Assembly (NCBI GenBank): GCA_045657665.1
Contig: JAZOTN010000018.1
Location: 35,628-99,627 of the forward strand
Direction: 5' to 3'
Length of the DNA: 64,000 nucleotides
Origin: RUG12461 sp045657665
GTDB lineage: Bacteria; Bacillota; Clostridia; Lachnospirales; Lachnospiraceae
In this document: in pieces, positions 25,568 through 35,488 of the stretch
Layout: each line of letters starts with the position of its first letter
Numbering within the stretch: position 1 is the stretch's first letter
Translations under genes and position numbers: made by a program
Notes under the pieces: generated by a model
Databases searched by the model: none
Told to the model about the DNA's origin: nothing
The model's input: only the letters and a program-made list of their open reading frames with translations

Positions 25568-28144
25568 ATGAAGCAGCTGACTGCGGGGATCGTCGCACAT
25601 GTCGATTCCGGGAAGACCACTCTTTCCGAACAGCTTCTTTTTCTTGCCGGGGAAATCCGGGAGAAAGGAAGAGTGGATCATGGCGATGCTTTCCTGGATC
25701 ACAATATCATGGAAAGGGAGCGCGGGATCACCATTTTTGCAAAGCAGGCGGTTCTGCATCTTCCCGGGCAGATAATATATCTTCTCGATACGCCGGGACA
25801 TGTGGATTTTTCGGCGGAAATGGAAAGAACCCTGTCGGTTCTGGATTTCGCGGTGCTTGTGATCAGCGGTGCGGACGGGATGCAGAGCCATACGGAAACG
25901 CTCTGGACGCTTTTATCCCGCTACGATGTACCGGTGCTGCTGTTTCTTAACAAAATGGATCTTTCGCACCGCAGCAGAGAAGATCTTCTAAAAGAGCTTC
26001 ATAAGAAGTTGTCCGACAGCTGCGTTGATTTTACTTCCACGCCCGATATGGAAGAGATTGCCTCGCTTTCTGAGGAGGCACTGGAAGAATATACCGAAAA
26101 GGGAACCGTTTCGGCGGAAACTGTCCGTTCCATGATCCGGAAAAGAGAACTGTTTCCTGTGTACTTTGGTTCGGCGCTGAGAGGAGACGGGGCAAAAGAG
26201 CTTCTGGAAGGTATGGAAACTCTTTTTGATGAACCGGTTTATCCGGAGGCGTTCGGCGCAAGAGTCTTTAAGATCGGAAGCGATGAAAAGGGAAAAAGAC
26301 TGACCTATCTCAAGGTGACGGGCGGGACCCTTTTACCGAAACAGACTGTTCTGACGGGAAAAGACCGGGATCATGAGGAAAAAATACAGGAGATCCGTAT
26401 TTTTTCCGGTACGAAGTATGAGGGCATGGATCAGGTAAAAGCCGGAACGGTCTGTGCTGTGACAGGACTGTCCGAAAGCTATGCGGGAGAGGGCCTTGGC
26501 ACGGAAGCAGATACAGCCCCGCCGGTTCTGGAACCGGTGATCAGCTATCAGATCCTTTTGCCGGACGGAATCACCCCACAGGCGGGCTTTCAGAAACTTT
26601 CCTCTCTTTCCGGTGAGATGCCGGAAGCCGGGATCGAATGGGATGATGAGTTAAAAGAGATCCGTGTTCGCCTGATGGGGCAGGTGCAGACGGAGATCAT
26701 GCAGCGCATGGTCAAGGATCGTTTCGGGATGATCATCAATTTCGGGCCAGGAAAGATCCAGTATCGGGAAACCATTCAATCCCCCGTGACCGGGATCGGA
26801 CATTTTGAGCCGCTCCGCCATTATGCGGAGGTGCATCTTCTGCTGACGCCGGGTGAAAGAGGGAGCGGACTCGTCTTTGAAAGCAACTGCCCGGTGGATG
26901 TTCTCGAAAAAAACTGGCAGCGTCTGATCCTGACGCATCTGAAAGAAAGAGTGCATAAGGGCGTGCTGGTCGGAGCTCCGATCACGGATATGAAGATCAC
27001 GCTGATTTCCGGGAGAGCGCATTTAAAGCATACGGAGGGCGGAGATTTCCGTCAGGCGACATACCGGGCAGTAAGACAGGGCTTAAAAAAAGCAGAGAGC
27101 ATTTTGCTGGAACCGTATTATGCATTCCGGATCGATATCCCCTCTGACCAGATCGGGAAGGTAATGTCGGATCTGGAGCAGAGACATGCTCTTTTAAGTC
27201 CGCCCGAAAATGACGGCGAGACGGCTGTTTTGGAGGGGACGGCTCCGGTTTCCCTGATCTATGATTATCCGAAAGAGCTTACGAGGATCAGCGGAGGACG
27301 TGGGCAGATCAGTTTCCGGCTTTCGGGATATGAGGCTTGTCAGAATGCTGACGAAGTCATCGAAAAGATCGGATATGACAGTGAAACGGATCTTCGCAAT
27401 CCGACCGGTTCCGTGTTCTGCGCACATGGAGCGGGTTTCCAGGTTCCGTGGGATGAAGTGGAAAACTACATGCACCTGGAAGATATGATGCTTTCCGGAG
27501 AAACGGATGCCGATGACTGGGACGGATTCATGCCGCTGTCCGCACCGAAGGATGCAAGAGGCGCTCTTTACGGGGGAACCTATGAAGAGGATAAGGAGCT
27601 GGAGGCGATCTTTGAGCGGGAATTCGGACCGGTAAGACGACGTGCGGATGAAGTGAATTCGCTGAAAACACCGAAGATCTACCGTGCGGCAACCGGAAAA
27701 ACGACGGAAGACTATAAGGCGGCCGCAAAAAAAGAGAAAAAAGAGGATTATCTGTTTGTGGACGGATATAATATCATTCATGCGGATCCGGAGCTGTCTT
27801 CCCTCGCGGAGACGGATCTTTCTGCGGCACGGGGAAGACTTACGGATATCCTCTGTAATTATCAGGGCTATACGGGCGCGCATCTTGTGCTGGTGTTTGA
27901 TGCTTATAAGGTGAGCGGCGGCAGGGGAGCCGCGGAACAATACCATAATATCTACGTGGTATACACGAAAGAAAATGAGACGGCCGACATGTATATCGAG
28001 CGGCAGGCGGCTATGATCGGGAAAAAACACCGGGTGACTGTGGCGACTTCGGACGGGCTGATCCAGACGATCATTCTCGGAGAAGGTGCTGTTCGCATGT
28101 CCGCGAGAGAACTGATGGATGAGATCCGGAAAAGATCGCTATAG
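25568..28144 (+). CDS. TetM-like ribosomal GTPase fused to YacP/Rae1 NYN nuclease domain
   Basis: This encodes 858 residues. The N-terminal ~660 residues are a translational GTPase of the TetM/EF-G class: G1 AHVDSGKTTL at ~10-19, RGIT, G3 DTPGHVDF, G4 NKMD, then domains II-V including the AEVHLLLTPGERGSG domain IV region. A conserved stretch with CAHGAGF and EVENYMHLE follows, then a basic linker. Residues ~727-858 are a complete NYN domain close to YacP/Rae1: LFVDGYNII with the catalytic Asp, NYQGYTGAHLVLVFDAY, VVYTKENETADMYIE, ATSDGLIQ and SARELMDEI. Rae1 in Bacillus cleaves mRNA in the ribosomal A site. The fusion suggests a GTPase-delivered A-site nuclease. It is not a typical acquired tetracycline determinant. 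Confidence 0.92.
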   Translation: MKQLTAGIVAHVDSGKTTLSEQLLFLAGEIREKGRVDHGDAFLDHNIMERERGITIFAKQAVLHLPGQIIYLLDTPGHVDFSAEMERTLSVLDFAVLVISGADGMQSHTETLWTLLSRYDVPVLLFLNKMDLSHRSREDLLKELHKKLSDSCVDFTSTPDMEEIASLSEEALEEYTEKGTVSAETVRSMIRKRELFPVYFGSALRGDGAKELLEGMETLFDEPVYPEAFGARVFKIGSDEKGKRLTYLKVTGGTLLPKQTVLTGKDRDHEEKIQEIRIFSGTKYEGMDQVKAGTVCAVTGLSESYAGEGLGTEADTAPPVLEPVISYQILLPDGITPQAGFQKLSSLSGEMPEAGIEWDDELKEIRVRLMGQVQTEIMQRMVKDRFGMIINFGPGKIQYRETIQSPVTGIGHFEPLRHYAEVHLLLTPGERGSGLVFESNCPVDVLEKNWQRLILTHLKERVHKGVLVGAPITDMKITLISGRAHLKHTEGGDFRQATYRAVRQGLKKAESILLEPYYAFRIDIPSDQIGKVMSDLEQRHALLSPPENDGETAVLEGTAPVSLIYDYPKELTRISGGRGQISFRLSGYEACQNADEVIEKIGYDSETDLRNPTGSVFCAHGAGFQVPWDEVENYMHLEDMMLSGETDADDWDGFMPLSAPKDARGALYGGTYEEDKELEAIFEREFGPVRRRADEVNSLKTPKIYRAATGKTTEDYKAAAKKEKKEDYLFVDGYNIIHADPELSSLAETDLSAARGRLTDILCNYQGYTGAHLVLVFDAYKVSGGRGAAEQYHNIYVVYTKENETADMYIERQAAMIGKKHRVTVATSDGLIQTIILGEGAVRMSARELMDEIRKRSL

Positions 28145-28195
28145 TCCGGATGAGGGATCGCCTTTTTTCATCAAATGGTATAAAAATACAGATTG

Positions 28196-28230
28196 TGTTA
28201 TAATTAAGGTTTAGATAAACTGTTCGTTTA
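28196..28230 (+). promoter_or_regulatory. Extended -10 promoter with TAAAC/GTTTA operator before the YhgE operon
   Basis: TGTTATAAT (extended -10, TATAAT at 28199-28204) lies upstream of the inverted repeat TAAAC-TGTTC-GTTTA at 28216-28230, which covers the likely start site. The shape fits a TetR-type operator. No good -35 hexamer is seen, consistent with an extended -10 promoter. The regulator is not in the window. Confidence 0.55.
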
Positions 28231-28265
28231 CCGGACAGGAAGCAAATATAGAACGGAGAAGACTC

Positions 28266-30665
28266 TTGCAGAACATCAGAAGAATCTTTCTTAGCGACAT
28301 TAAAAATATATGCAGTCATTTTTTCGCGCTGGTGATCGCCATCGGGCTCTGTGCCCTGCCGGCGCTTTACGCATGGTTTAATATCTATGCCAACTGGGAT
28401 CCGTATGCCAATACGGGCAATATTCAGATCGCGGTGGCGTCGCTCGATAAGGGTTACCAGCCTGAAAACGGGGAATACGTAAACATGGGAACCGAGATTG
28501 AGGATCAGCTGCGTGAAGCGACCACCATCGGATGGGTTTTCCTGGACACGGAAGGAGAGGCCTTAAACGGGATCAACAGCGGGAAATACTATGCCGCGAT
28601 CGTGATCGAAGAGGATTTTTCCGAGGCGATGAACACGGCACTCACGGACAATTTTCAAAATCCCCATATTACCTATTATGAAAATGAAAAGAAGAACGCG
28701 GTAGCCACAAAGATTACAGATACGGCAGTAGACACCCTGAGAAAGAGTATCAACCAGCAGTTCATTGAAGTTCTGACGGGAAGAGTTTTTGAAGCTACCA
28801 ATACCGTTTCAAAGGATATTTCCAAGGATTCCGCGTTTGACCGGTTTGTAGGGAGTCTTGAAGAGATCAACCGGAATCTGAAGGATTACCGGGAAATGAT
28901 CGATAAATTCGTGGCAGGAAACGATATGCTGACGGTATCCATTGCCGGCGCGACGGGCTCCATGGACTCCACCCGCGAGAAGATCGAGAAAGAAAACGGG
29001 TATATGTCAAAAGCCGCGCAGGATATGACAAATACCAATGCGTCGCTCGCCATGTTCAACCAGAATGTCCAGAATACGATGATCGCCATCGAAAACTCCA
29101 TCAACAACATGTCGGTGGATCTGGATACCTCGGGGATCGCAGGAGATGCACAGGCTTTTGATGCCCAGATGAGCAAGCTCCTTCAGGATGCGGACACCAC
29201 CTCCACGGATATCACGGGGCTGATCAAAACCCTGAATAAAGTTGCGGAGAGAAAGGCGGCAGGTGATGGCCAGCTGACGGAGGAGGAAAAGAAGCAGATC
29301 GAGGATAAGATCGCCGGAAATAATGTTAGAATTGAGAAACTGGATGAGGATAAAGCCGCGCAGCAGGCGATCATATATGATCCGTCAGCTTCAGCTGAGG
29401 ATAAAGAAAAAGCAGCTGCAAAAATCATAGAGGATGACGCTGCAAAGCTTGCACTGGAAGAAGCAAACAAAGGTCTTCAGGATTATCTGGACGGAAAAGT
29501 CCCGGCACCGGCACTTAACGCCCTAGACAGAATCCTTGACACCGCAAATGCCATGCTGACGGCGATCGATACTCTCCGTCATGCAGCAGCAAAAACTCAG
29601 GTAGACGGTGCGGAGAAGGCAGTCAATCAGGCGGCCGCCGCAACAAAGCAGGTGCTTGCCACCTGTAACCAGACAGTGGAGAATATCCGGAGCCTTTATA
29701 CCAATACGCTGGTTCCCCAGATGAATAATCTGATGACCAGCATGCAGCAGGTTCTGGACAACGTGAATGAGCTGATCGGATCGCTGGATAAAGCACTGGG
29801 CGATATGGATAGCATCTTTGACGGCATTCTTGATACGGTTGACAGTACGAATGCCAGCCTTACCGAGACCGGAAAGGTGATCGATGATGTCAGCAAGAGA
29901 CTGACCGATGCGACGGAAAAGCTGAAAAGCGCATCGGAGGACGAACGGGTGCAGGAGCTGATCAATCTTCTGGGAGGCGATCCGGAGGCATATGGCAGCT
30001 TTTTTGCGGAACCGGTTGTGGTGAATACGAATGAGATCTACCCGGTGAAGAACTACGGATCGGCAGTGACACCGTTTTATACCACGCTTGCCATCTGGGT
30101 CGGCGGGATCTTTCTGACGGCATTGTTTAAGGTAAAAGCAGACAAAAAGGATCTTGTCAATCCGAAACCTTGGGAGCTTTTCCTCGGACGCTACATGATC
30201 TTCTTTTTCCTGGGACAGATCCAGGCGCTGATCATCGTGATCGGGGATATAGCACTCCTCAACGTGCAATGCCTGCATCCGATGATGTTCTGGTTTGCAT
30301 GTTCGGTGACGAGCTTTGTGTTCTCGCTTCTCATCTATTCCCTGACGATCTCCTTCGGAGATATCGGAAAGGCGCTGACGGTCGTGATGGTCGTCATACA
30401 GATCGCCGGATCTTCCGGAACCTTCCCGATCGAGCTTTTGCCGTCGTTTTACCGTACAATGTACATCTTCTTCCCATTCCCGTATGCGATCAATGCGATG
30501 CGTGAATGTATCGGCGGGTTTTATGAGAATACCTATTCCATCTGTCTTGCGGAACTGATGATCTTCGCCGGGGCTGCGCTCTTTATCGGTCTTGTGGTAA
30601 GAATCCCGGTTATGGGGATCAACCGCTTCATCGAGGAGCGTATGGAAGACACGAAGATGATGTAG
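28266..30665 (+). CDS. YhgE/Pip family membrane protein (ABC-2 permease-like), copy 1
   Basis: A 799-residue envelope protein: one N-terminal helix (~18-38, FFALVIAIGLCALPALYAWFNIYANWDPYAN, split across the membrane boundary), a long extracellular coiled-coil region (~40-600) and a C-terminal bundle of about five helices typical of the YhgE/Pip and EsaA/YueB superfamily. It includes the conserved AGSSGTFPIELLPSFY and FPFPYAINAMRE motifs. The start is a TTG at 28266 with AACGGAGAAG upstream. Relatives act as phage receptors or type VII secretion components; others are uncharacterised exporters. First gene of the double-YhgE/PBP operon. Confidence 0.9.
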   Translation: MQNIRRIFLSDIKNICSHFFALVIAIGLCALPALYAWFNIYANWDPYANTGNIQIAVASLDKGYQPENGEYVNMGTEIEDQLREATTIGWVFLDTEGEALNGINSGKYYAAIVIEEDFSEAMNTALTDNFQNPHITYYENEKKNAVATKITDTAVDTLRKSINQQFIEVLTGRVFEATNTVSKDISKDSAFDRFVGSLEEINRNLKDYREMIDKFVAGNDMLTVSIAGATGSMDSTREKIEKENGYMSKAAQDMTNTNASLAMFNQNVQNTMIAIENSINNMSVDLDTSGIAGDAQAFDAQMSKLLQDADTTSTDITGLIKTLNKVAERKAAGDGQLTEEEKKQIEDKIAGNNVRIEKLDEDKAAQQAIIYDPSASAEDKEKAAAKIIEDDAAKLALEEANKGLQDYLDGKVPAPALNALDRILDTANAMLTAIDTLRHAAAKTQVDGAEKAVNQAAAATKQVLATCNQTVENIRSLYTNTLVPQMNNLMTSMQQVLDNVNELIGSLDKALGDMDSIFDGILDTVDSTNASLTETGKVIDDVSKRLTDATEKLKSASEDERVQELINLLGGDPEAYGSFFAEPVVVNTNEIYPVKNYGSAVTPFYTTLAIWVGGIFLTALFKVKADKKDLVNPKPWELFLGRYMIFFFLGQIQALIIVIGDIALLNVQCLHPMMFWFACSVTSFVFSLLIYSLTISFGDIGKALTVVMVVIQIAGSSGTFPIELLPSFYRTMYIFFPFPYAINAMRECIGGFYENTYSICLAELMIFAGAALFIGLVVRIPVMGINRFIEERMEDTKMM

Positions 30666-30684
30666 GAAGAGGCCGGAGAGTCGA

Positions 30685-31203
30685 ATGAACGAAGAAAAAT
30701 ACGAACAAGTTTATAATGCGATGCTGGAGTTTGAAGAGATCCAGCATGAGAAAAACCAGCGGCGTATCAAATCGGGTATCCGATGCCTTGTTATCATTCC
30801 GGTGGTATTTCTGGTCCTGATGTTTCTGACCTCGAGCAGCAAACCGGTGTTTCTCATACTCTGGATCATTTCGCTGTACGGGATCGGGATCTATCTGATC
30901 GGAGTGGAATACACGGATCACAAGATCCAGCAGCAGCTTGCTGCGTTCCGCGGTGAAGAGAAGGCGGAAACGAAGCCGCTGATCGGCCGGGAAATTGAGA
31001 CGGTGGAAAGTGTGCTTCGCGGAGCACATGCACAGGTGAGACAGATCTTCGTTCATGATAGCGCATCTGCCGGGAAGGAAACAGAGGAAACAGTAAAAGA
31101 AACAGAAAAAGAAGAAGAAACCCTGAAGATCCTGGATCTGAATGATTCTTCAGATGAGGAAAAGGATCCGGAACAGGAAGAGACAGATGAAGAACATATT
31201 TAA
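30685..31203 (+). CDS. Two-TM membrane protein between two YhgE genes
   Basis: This encodes 172 residues: a cytosolic N-terminal helix, two closely spaced membrane helices (~33-52 and 55-76, VIIPVVFLVLMFL and VFLILWIISLYGIGIYLI), then a ~95-residue charged cytosolic tail that is Glu-rich at the end. No family is recognised. It starts 19 nt after the first YhgE gene and overlaps the second by 17 nt, so the three products are made together. It may be a small partner subunit or adaptor of the YhgE proteins; that is inference from position only. Confidence 0.7.
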   Translation: MNEEKYEQVYNAMLEFEEIQHEKNQRRIKSGIRCLVIIPVVFLVLMFLTSSSKPVFLILWIISLYGIGIYLIGVEYTDHKIQQQLAAFRGEEKAETKPLIGREIETVESVLRGAHAQVRQIFVHDSASAGKETEETVKETEKEEETLKILDLNDSSDEEKDPEQEETDEEHI

Positions 31204-33328
31204 GATTTTCTTTCTGGATGCAAAAAGAATAGGAACCAATGTGGTCGCGCTGGTTGTGATCATGGGTCTTTCCGTGCTCCCGTCCCTTTATGCGTGGTTC
31301 AATATCCTCTCCAACTGGGATCCGTATGGTCCGGAGGCAACCGGACGCATGCAGATCGCCGTATGCTCGGAGGATAAAGGACAAACCATCGAAGGCGCTG
31401 AGATCAATATCGGTGACAAAGTCGTAGACGGCTTAAAACAGAATACGACCATGGGATGGGTCTTTGTGGATTCCTCAGAGGACGCGCTTCTTGGCGTGAA
31501 CAGCGGGGAGTATTATGCGGCACTTGTCATTCCTGAGGACTTTACGGCGAACATGCTCGGATTCCTTTCGGATTCGGTAACGCACGGACAGATCGAATAC
31601 TATGAAAATGAGAAAAAGAACGCGATCGCTCCGAAGATCACATCGAAGGCCCAGCAGGCAGTAAAGGAACAGGTCAATGAAACCTTTGTCAGCACGCTGA
31701 CAGAAACCATGGTAGAAGCGAGCGGTGTGCTCGGGGGTGAAGAAGGAACCGGGGTTTCTCTCCTTGATACGGTGCTTGCGCATATGAATGATCTGGATTC
31801 GGATCTTTCGACCTATATCACTATGCTGGATTCGTTTATCAACATTATCAATTCCGCGTCTAGTCTTCTGACTACGACGCAGACCATGCTTCCGAATCTC
31901 GGAACGGTTGTGCAGAATGGCCAGTCCACAGTAAATACGCTCCAAAGTGCTTTGATCGCAGCGGATGGGAGCGTGCAGGCCGCTTCAAGGCTGCTTTCCG
32001 TGAGTCTGGATACGGTGGATCAGTCCCTTGCAAGTCTTGCCAGTTCCATTTCCGCGCAGATCCTGATGATCCAGAGCGGGATGCAGGCTCCGGAATCCAT
32101 TGCCCAGCTCGCGACAGTCGTTTCTTCGCTTGAGAGCGTGATGGCGGCCCATAAATCCACGGTCGAATCTCTCGGAACGGATGCGGGAAATGCGTATCAA
32201 AAGGTGTTAAATGATCTGACGGCTATTTCAGCGGATATCAACGCACTCAGCCAGACAGTAGGGAAGACCGAGCAGGATATCAATGCACTGACGGCAAAGA
32301 TCCAGGGAGAGATCGACAGCTGCCGGAATGCGGTGAAGGCTCTTCGCGACAGTTATGCTTTTCAGGTGCAGCCACAGATCGACCAGACGGTGAACGACCT
32401 CCAGATCTCCATGGTCGGCGCTTCCGAGGTCCTGAACTCGATCGACAGTAATTTCAGTGATGTGGCAGTTGTTCTGCAGCAGTATAAGGATACGATGGAA
32501 AACGGAAACGGTGATCTTCAGGATTCCCGTGAGATGGCCGTTGCCATGAAAAGCACGCTGGAATCGTATATGCAGCACATCATCGCATTAAGTACCGATG
32601 AGCAGTATGAAGAGATCATGGAAATGCTGAAGAACGATCCCGCCCTTATCGGCCGTTTTGTTTCTTCGCCGGTTGCCATCGATACGGTTACCGTCTATGA
32701 GATCGATAATTACGGATCTGCCATGGCGCCGTTTTATACGATACTTGCCATCTGGGTAGGTGCGCTGATCCTGGTTGCCCTGATCCATGTCAAGGTGAAG
32801 AAGGATCCTTCCATTCCGAATATGAAGCATTATCAGACGTTTTTCGGACGTTATCTGACATTCTTTCTTATTGGCCAGGTGCAGACTCTTCTCACGGTGC
32901 TGGGTAATTTCTTCTTTATCGGGATACAGTGCAAGGATTATTTCCTGTTCTGGTTCGCCTGCTCCTATTCCAGCTTTGTATTCACGCTGCTCATGTATTC
33001 CCTGACAGTGGCTTTCGGAAATATCGGAGAAGCGATTGCGGTGGTGATCATGGTTCTGCAGGTTGCCGGGGCCGGCGGAACGTTCCCGATCGAGGTGCTT
33101 CCGGATGTTTATCAGAAGCTTTATATCTTCCTTCCGTTTACACACGGCCTCAAGGCTATGAAGGAATGCATCGGCGGCAGATTCGGGAATGATTACTGGA
33201 TCTCGATCGGATACCTGTCCATTTTTGCCGTGATATCGTTGTTTATCGGATTGGTTGTTGCGATCCCGTGCAAGAAGCTTAATAAAAAGATAGAGATCAG
33301 TAAGGAACGGACAGGGATCATGATGTGA
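31187..33328 (+). CDS. YhgE/Pip family membrane protein, copy 2
   Basis: A 713-residue paralogue of the upstream YhgE protein, with the same N-terminal helix and signature (LSVLPSLYAWFNILSNWDPYG), a long extracellular helical region and the C-terminal five-helix bundle (AGAGGTFPIEVLPDVY, LPFTHGLKAMKECIGG). The ATG at 31187 follows AGGAAG and overlaps the end of the two-TM gene; a longer frame runs through that gene and is not real. Two divergent copies in one operon suggest a hetero-oligomer. The stop overlaps the GTG start of the PBP gene by 4 nt. Confidence 0.9.
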   Translation: MKNIFKIFFLDAKRIGTNVVALVVIMGLSVLPSLYAWFNILSNWDPYGPEATGRMQIAVCSEDKGQTIEGAEINIGDKVVDGLKQNTTMGWVFVDSSEDALLGVNSGEYYAALVIPEDFTANMLGFLSDSVTHGQIEYYENEKKNAIAPKITSKAQQAVKEQVNETFVSTLTETMVEASGVLGGEEGTGVSLLDTVLAHMNDLDSDLSTYITMLDSFINIINSASSLLTTTQTMLPNLGTVVQNGQSTVNTLQSALIAADGSVQAASRLLSVSLDTVDQSLASLASSISAQILMIQSGMQAPESIAQLATVVSSLESVMAAHKSTVESLGTDAGNAYQKVLNDLTAISADINALSQTVGKTEQDINALTAKIQGEIDSCRNAVKALRDSYAFQVQPQIDQTVNDLQISMVGASEVLNSIDSNFSDVAVVLQQYKDTMENGNGDLQDSREMAVAMKSTLESYMQHIIALSTDEQYEEIMEMLKNDPALIGRFVSSPVAIDTVTVYEIDNYGSAMAPFYTILAIWVGALILVALIHVKVKKDPSIPNMKHYQTFFGRYLTFFLIGQVQTLLTVLGNFFFIGIQCKDYFLFWFACSYSSFVFTLLMYSLTVAFGNIGEAIAVVIMVLQVAGAGGTFPIEVLPDVYQKLYIFLPFTHGLKAMKECIGGRFGNDYWISIGYLSIFAVISLFIGLVVAIPCKKLNKKIEISKERTGIMM

Positions 33329-35484
33329 AAAAACAGAAATCTCATCGAAAATTCCGGATTTTTCTCCGGATCCAGCTTTTGATCCTGTTAGCGCTGATCG
33401 GCGGATGTGCGCTGTTTTTTTACGGAAAATACGGAAAAGAGATCAAGCAGATACACTCCTCCGCGTCAAGGATTTCAAGAGAATCCACGGAAGAGGATTT
33501 TCATGAGGCGGAAACATCCCTTATTTATGCGGCAGATGGAACACTGATCTCCCGGTTTAAATCAGACCGGGACAGTTATTATCTGAAAGCCGAGGATCTT
33601 CCTTATAATGTAAAAGCTGCGGTCATCTCCATCGAAGATAAAAAGTTCTATGACCATAAAGGAGTGGATCCGAAAGCAATCCTCCGTGCGATCCGTGCGA
33701 TGATCCGCAACGGGGAACCGACCCAGGGAGGAAGTACGATCACCCAGCAGCTGGCGCGTAATATCTATCTTACGACGGAACGTACCTGGCAGCGGAAGAT
33801 GGAAGAGATCTTTCTTGCCATGAATCTGGAAAAGAAGTATTCGAAGGATCAGATCCTGGAGTTTTATCTGAACAATATCTATTTTGCGAACGGTTATTAC
33901 GGTATAGAAGCGGCCAGCCGCGGATATTTTAATAAACCGACCGCTTCGCTTTCCCTTTCAGAGATCGCGTTTCTTCTGGCAATCCCCAACAGCCCCGTGA
34001 GATATGATCCGCTGGTTCATCCGGAGAATACGCTTGAGAGAAGAGACCTGATCTTAAAAAACATGCTGGATGACGGTGTGATCACCAAAGCTACCTATGA
34101 TTCTGCAAAAAACGAGACGATCACGCTGGATCAGCCGGTCAGTACTAAAAATGTGTATGTGGAGACGTTTGCGTATCACGAGGCTACAAAGGCTTTGATG
34201 GAGATGCATGGGTTTCCGTTTCTTTATGATCATGATATGCTTCCGACTCTCCAGGCGGAATACGACGAGGCTTACGGCGACATGTATGCTCTTTGCAGAA
34301 AGGAGCTTTCCACTGGCGGATACCGGGTATACACCACTCTGGATCTTACGATACAGGAAGAACTGCAGGAATCCATTGACAATATGCTTTCCGATTTTAC
34401 GGAGACCAATGAGGAGGGTGTTTTTTCACTTCAGAGTGCGGGAGTATGTATCGAAAATGATACGGGATATGTGACGGCGATCGTCGGAGGCAGATCACAG
34501 GCTTTGCCGGGATATACACTGAACCGGGCATACCAGAGCTTCCGGCAGCCCGGAAGTACCATTAAACCTCTGATCGTTTATACACCGGCGTTGGAGCGAG
34601 GTTATACGCCTGATACGATGGTCATGGATGAAAAAACGGAGGACGGACCGTCGAATTCCGGAGACGGCTATGCCGGAGAGATTACGCTCAGGCAGGCGGT
34701 TGCTTTTTCGAAAAATACGGTAGCGGCTACACTGTTTGCAGAGGTGACGCCGAAGGAATCCCTTTCACGCCTTGATAAAATGCATTTTACGCATATCTCG
34801 GCAAATGATGAGCGGCCGGCTGCGGCACTCGGCGGATTTACCGTCGGAGCATCTCCTCTCGAAATGACATCCGGGTTTGCCTGCCTTCAGAATGACGGAA
34901 AGTTCCGGGACCCGACCTGCATTCGCAGGATAACGGATGCGGAAGGAAACATTCTTTATGAGCAGGACCGTTCCGGAGAAAAGGTCTATCAGGCAAACGC
35001 ATGCCGTGAAATGACGGATATGATGGAAACCGTTATGGAGAGCGGAACAGGGAAGGATATGGCACTTTCTTCCATGCCCTGTGCGGGGAAGACCGGAACC
35101 ACAAATGATCATAAGGACGGCTGGTTTATCGGTTATACGCGGTATTATACTTCGGGTATCTGGGTAGGTTATGATCTGCCGCGGGAGATGGACGATCTCT
35201 GGGGCAATACGTATCCGGGCTATATCTGGAAAGACTTTATGGAAAAGATCCATGTTGGGAAGCAGCCCTTGGAGTTCCTTCCTTATATGGAGATCACACC
35301 TCCGGAGGAGCCGGAGTTCATCGTACCGGAGGAGACGCCGGGAGAAGAGGAACCAGAAGAAGGAGAAAAACCGTTCTGGGAAAAACCGCTGGAGGAGCTG
35401 ACTCCGGAGGAACACCAGATGTTATGGGAAATGCAGCTTCAGCAGATGCAGGATTATATGAACAGTATTCAGGGGATTAATTAA
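33325..35484 (+). CDS. Class A penicillin-binding protein (bifunctional transglycosylase/transpeptidase)
   Basis: A 719-residue membrane-anchored peptidoglycan synthase with an N-terminal helix at ~12-30. The GT51 transglycosylase has its catalytic Glu in SIEDKKFYDHKG and the QGGSTITQQLARN motif. The transpeptidase has the SxxK motif in PGSTIKP, SxN in FSKNTVA and KTG in AGKTGTT. The C-terminal ~65 residues are a Pro/Glu-rich extracellular tail. The start is GTG at 33325, overlapping the second YhgE stop. It polymerises and crosslinks glycan strands. Co-translation with YhgE proteins suggests coordinated envelope work. Confidence 0.94.
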   Translation: MKKQKSHRKFRIFLRIQLLILLALIGGCALFFYGKYGKEIKQIHSSASRISRESTEEDFHEAETSLIYAADGTLISRFKSDRDSYYLKAEDLPYNVKAAVISIEDKKFYDHKGVDPKAILRAIRAMIRNGEPTQGGSTITQQLARNIYLTTERTWQRKMEEIFLAMNLEKKYSKDQILEFYLNNIYFANGYYGIEAASRGYFNKPTASLSLSEIAFLLAIPNSPVRYDPLVHPENTLERRDLILKNMLDDGVITKATYDSAKNETITLDQPVSTKNVYVETFAYHEATKALMEMHGFPFLYDHDMLPTLQAEYDEAYGDMYALCRKELSTGGYRVYTTLDLTIQEELQESIDNMLSDFTETNEEGVFSLQSAGVCIENDTGYVTAIVGGRSQALPGYTLNRAYQSFRQPGSTIKPLIVYTPALERGYTPDTMVMDEKTEDGPSNSGDGYAGEITLRQAVAFSKNTVAATLFAEVTPKESLSRLDKMHFTHISANDERPAAALGGFTVGASPLEMTSGFACLQNDGKFRDPTCIRRITDAEGNILYEQDRSGEKVYQANACREMTDMMETVMESGTGKDMALSSMPCAGKTGTTNDHKDGWFIGYTRYYTSGIWVGYDLPREMDDLWGNTYPGYIWKDFMEKIHVGKQPLEFLPYMEITPPEEPEFIVPEETPGEEEPEEGEKPFWEKPLEELTPEEHQMLWEMQLQQMQDYMNSIQGIN

Positions 35485-35488
35485 GGAA

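Noticed and set aside
25568..28144. Acquired tetracycline-resistance gene tet(M)-type
   Set aside because: The NYN fusion, absence of a tet leader peptide and chromosomal context point to a native translation factor.
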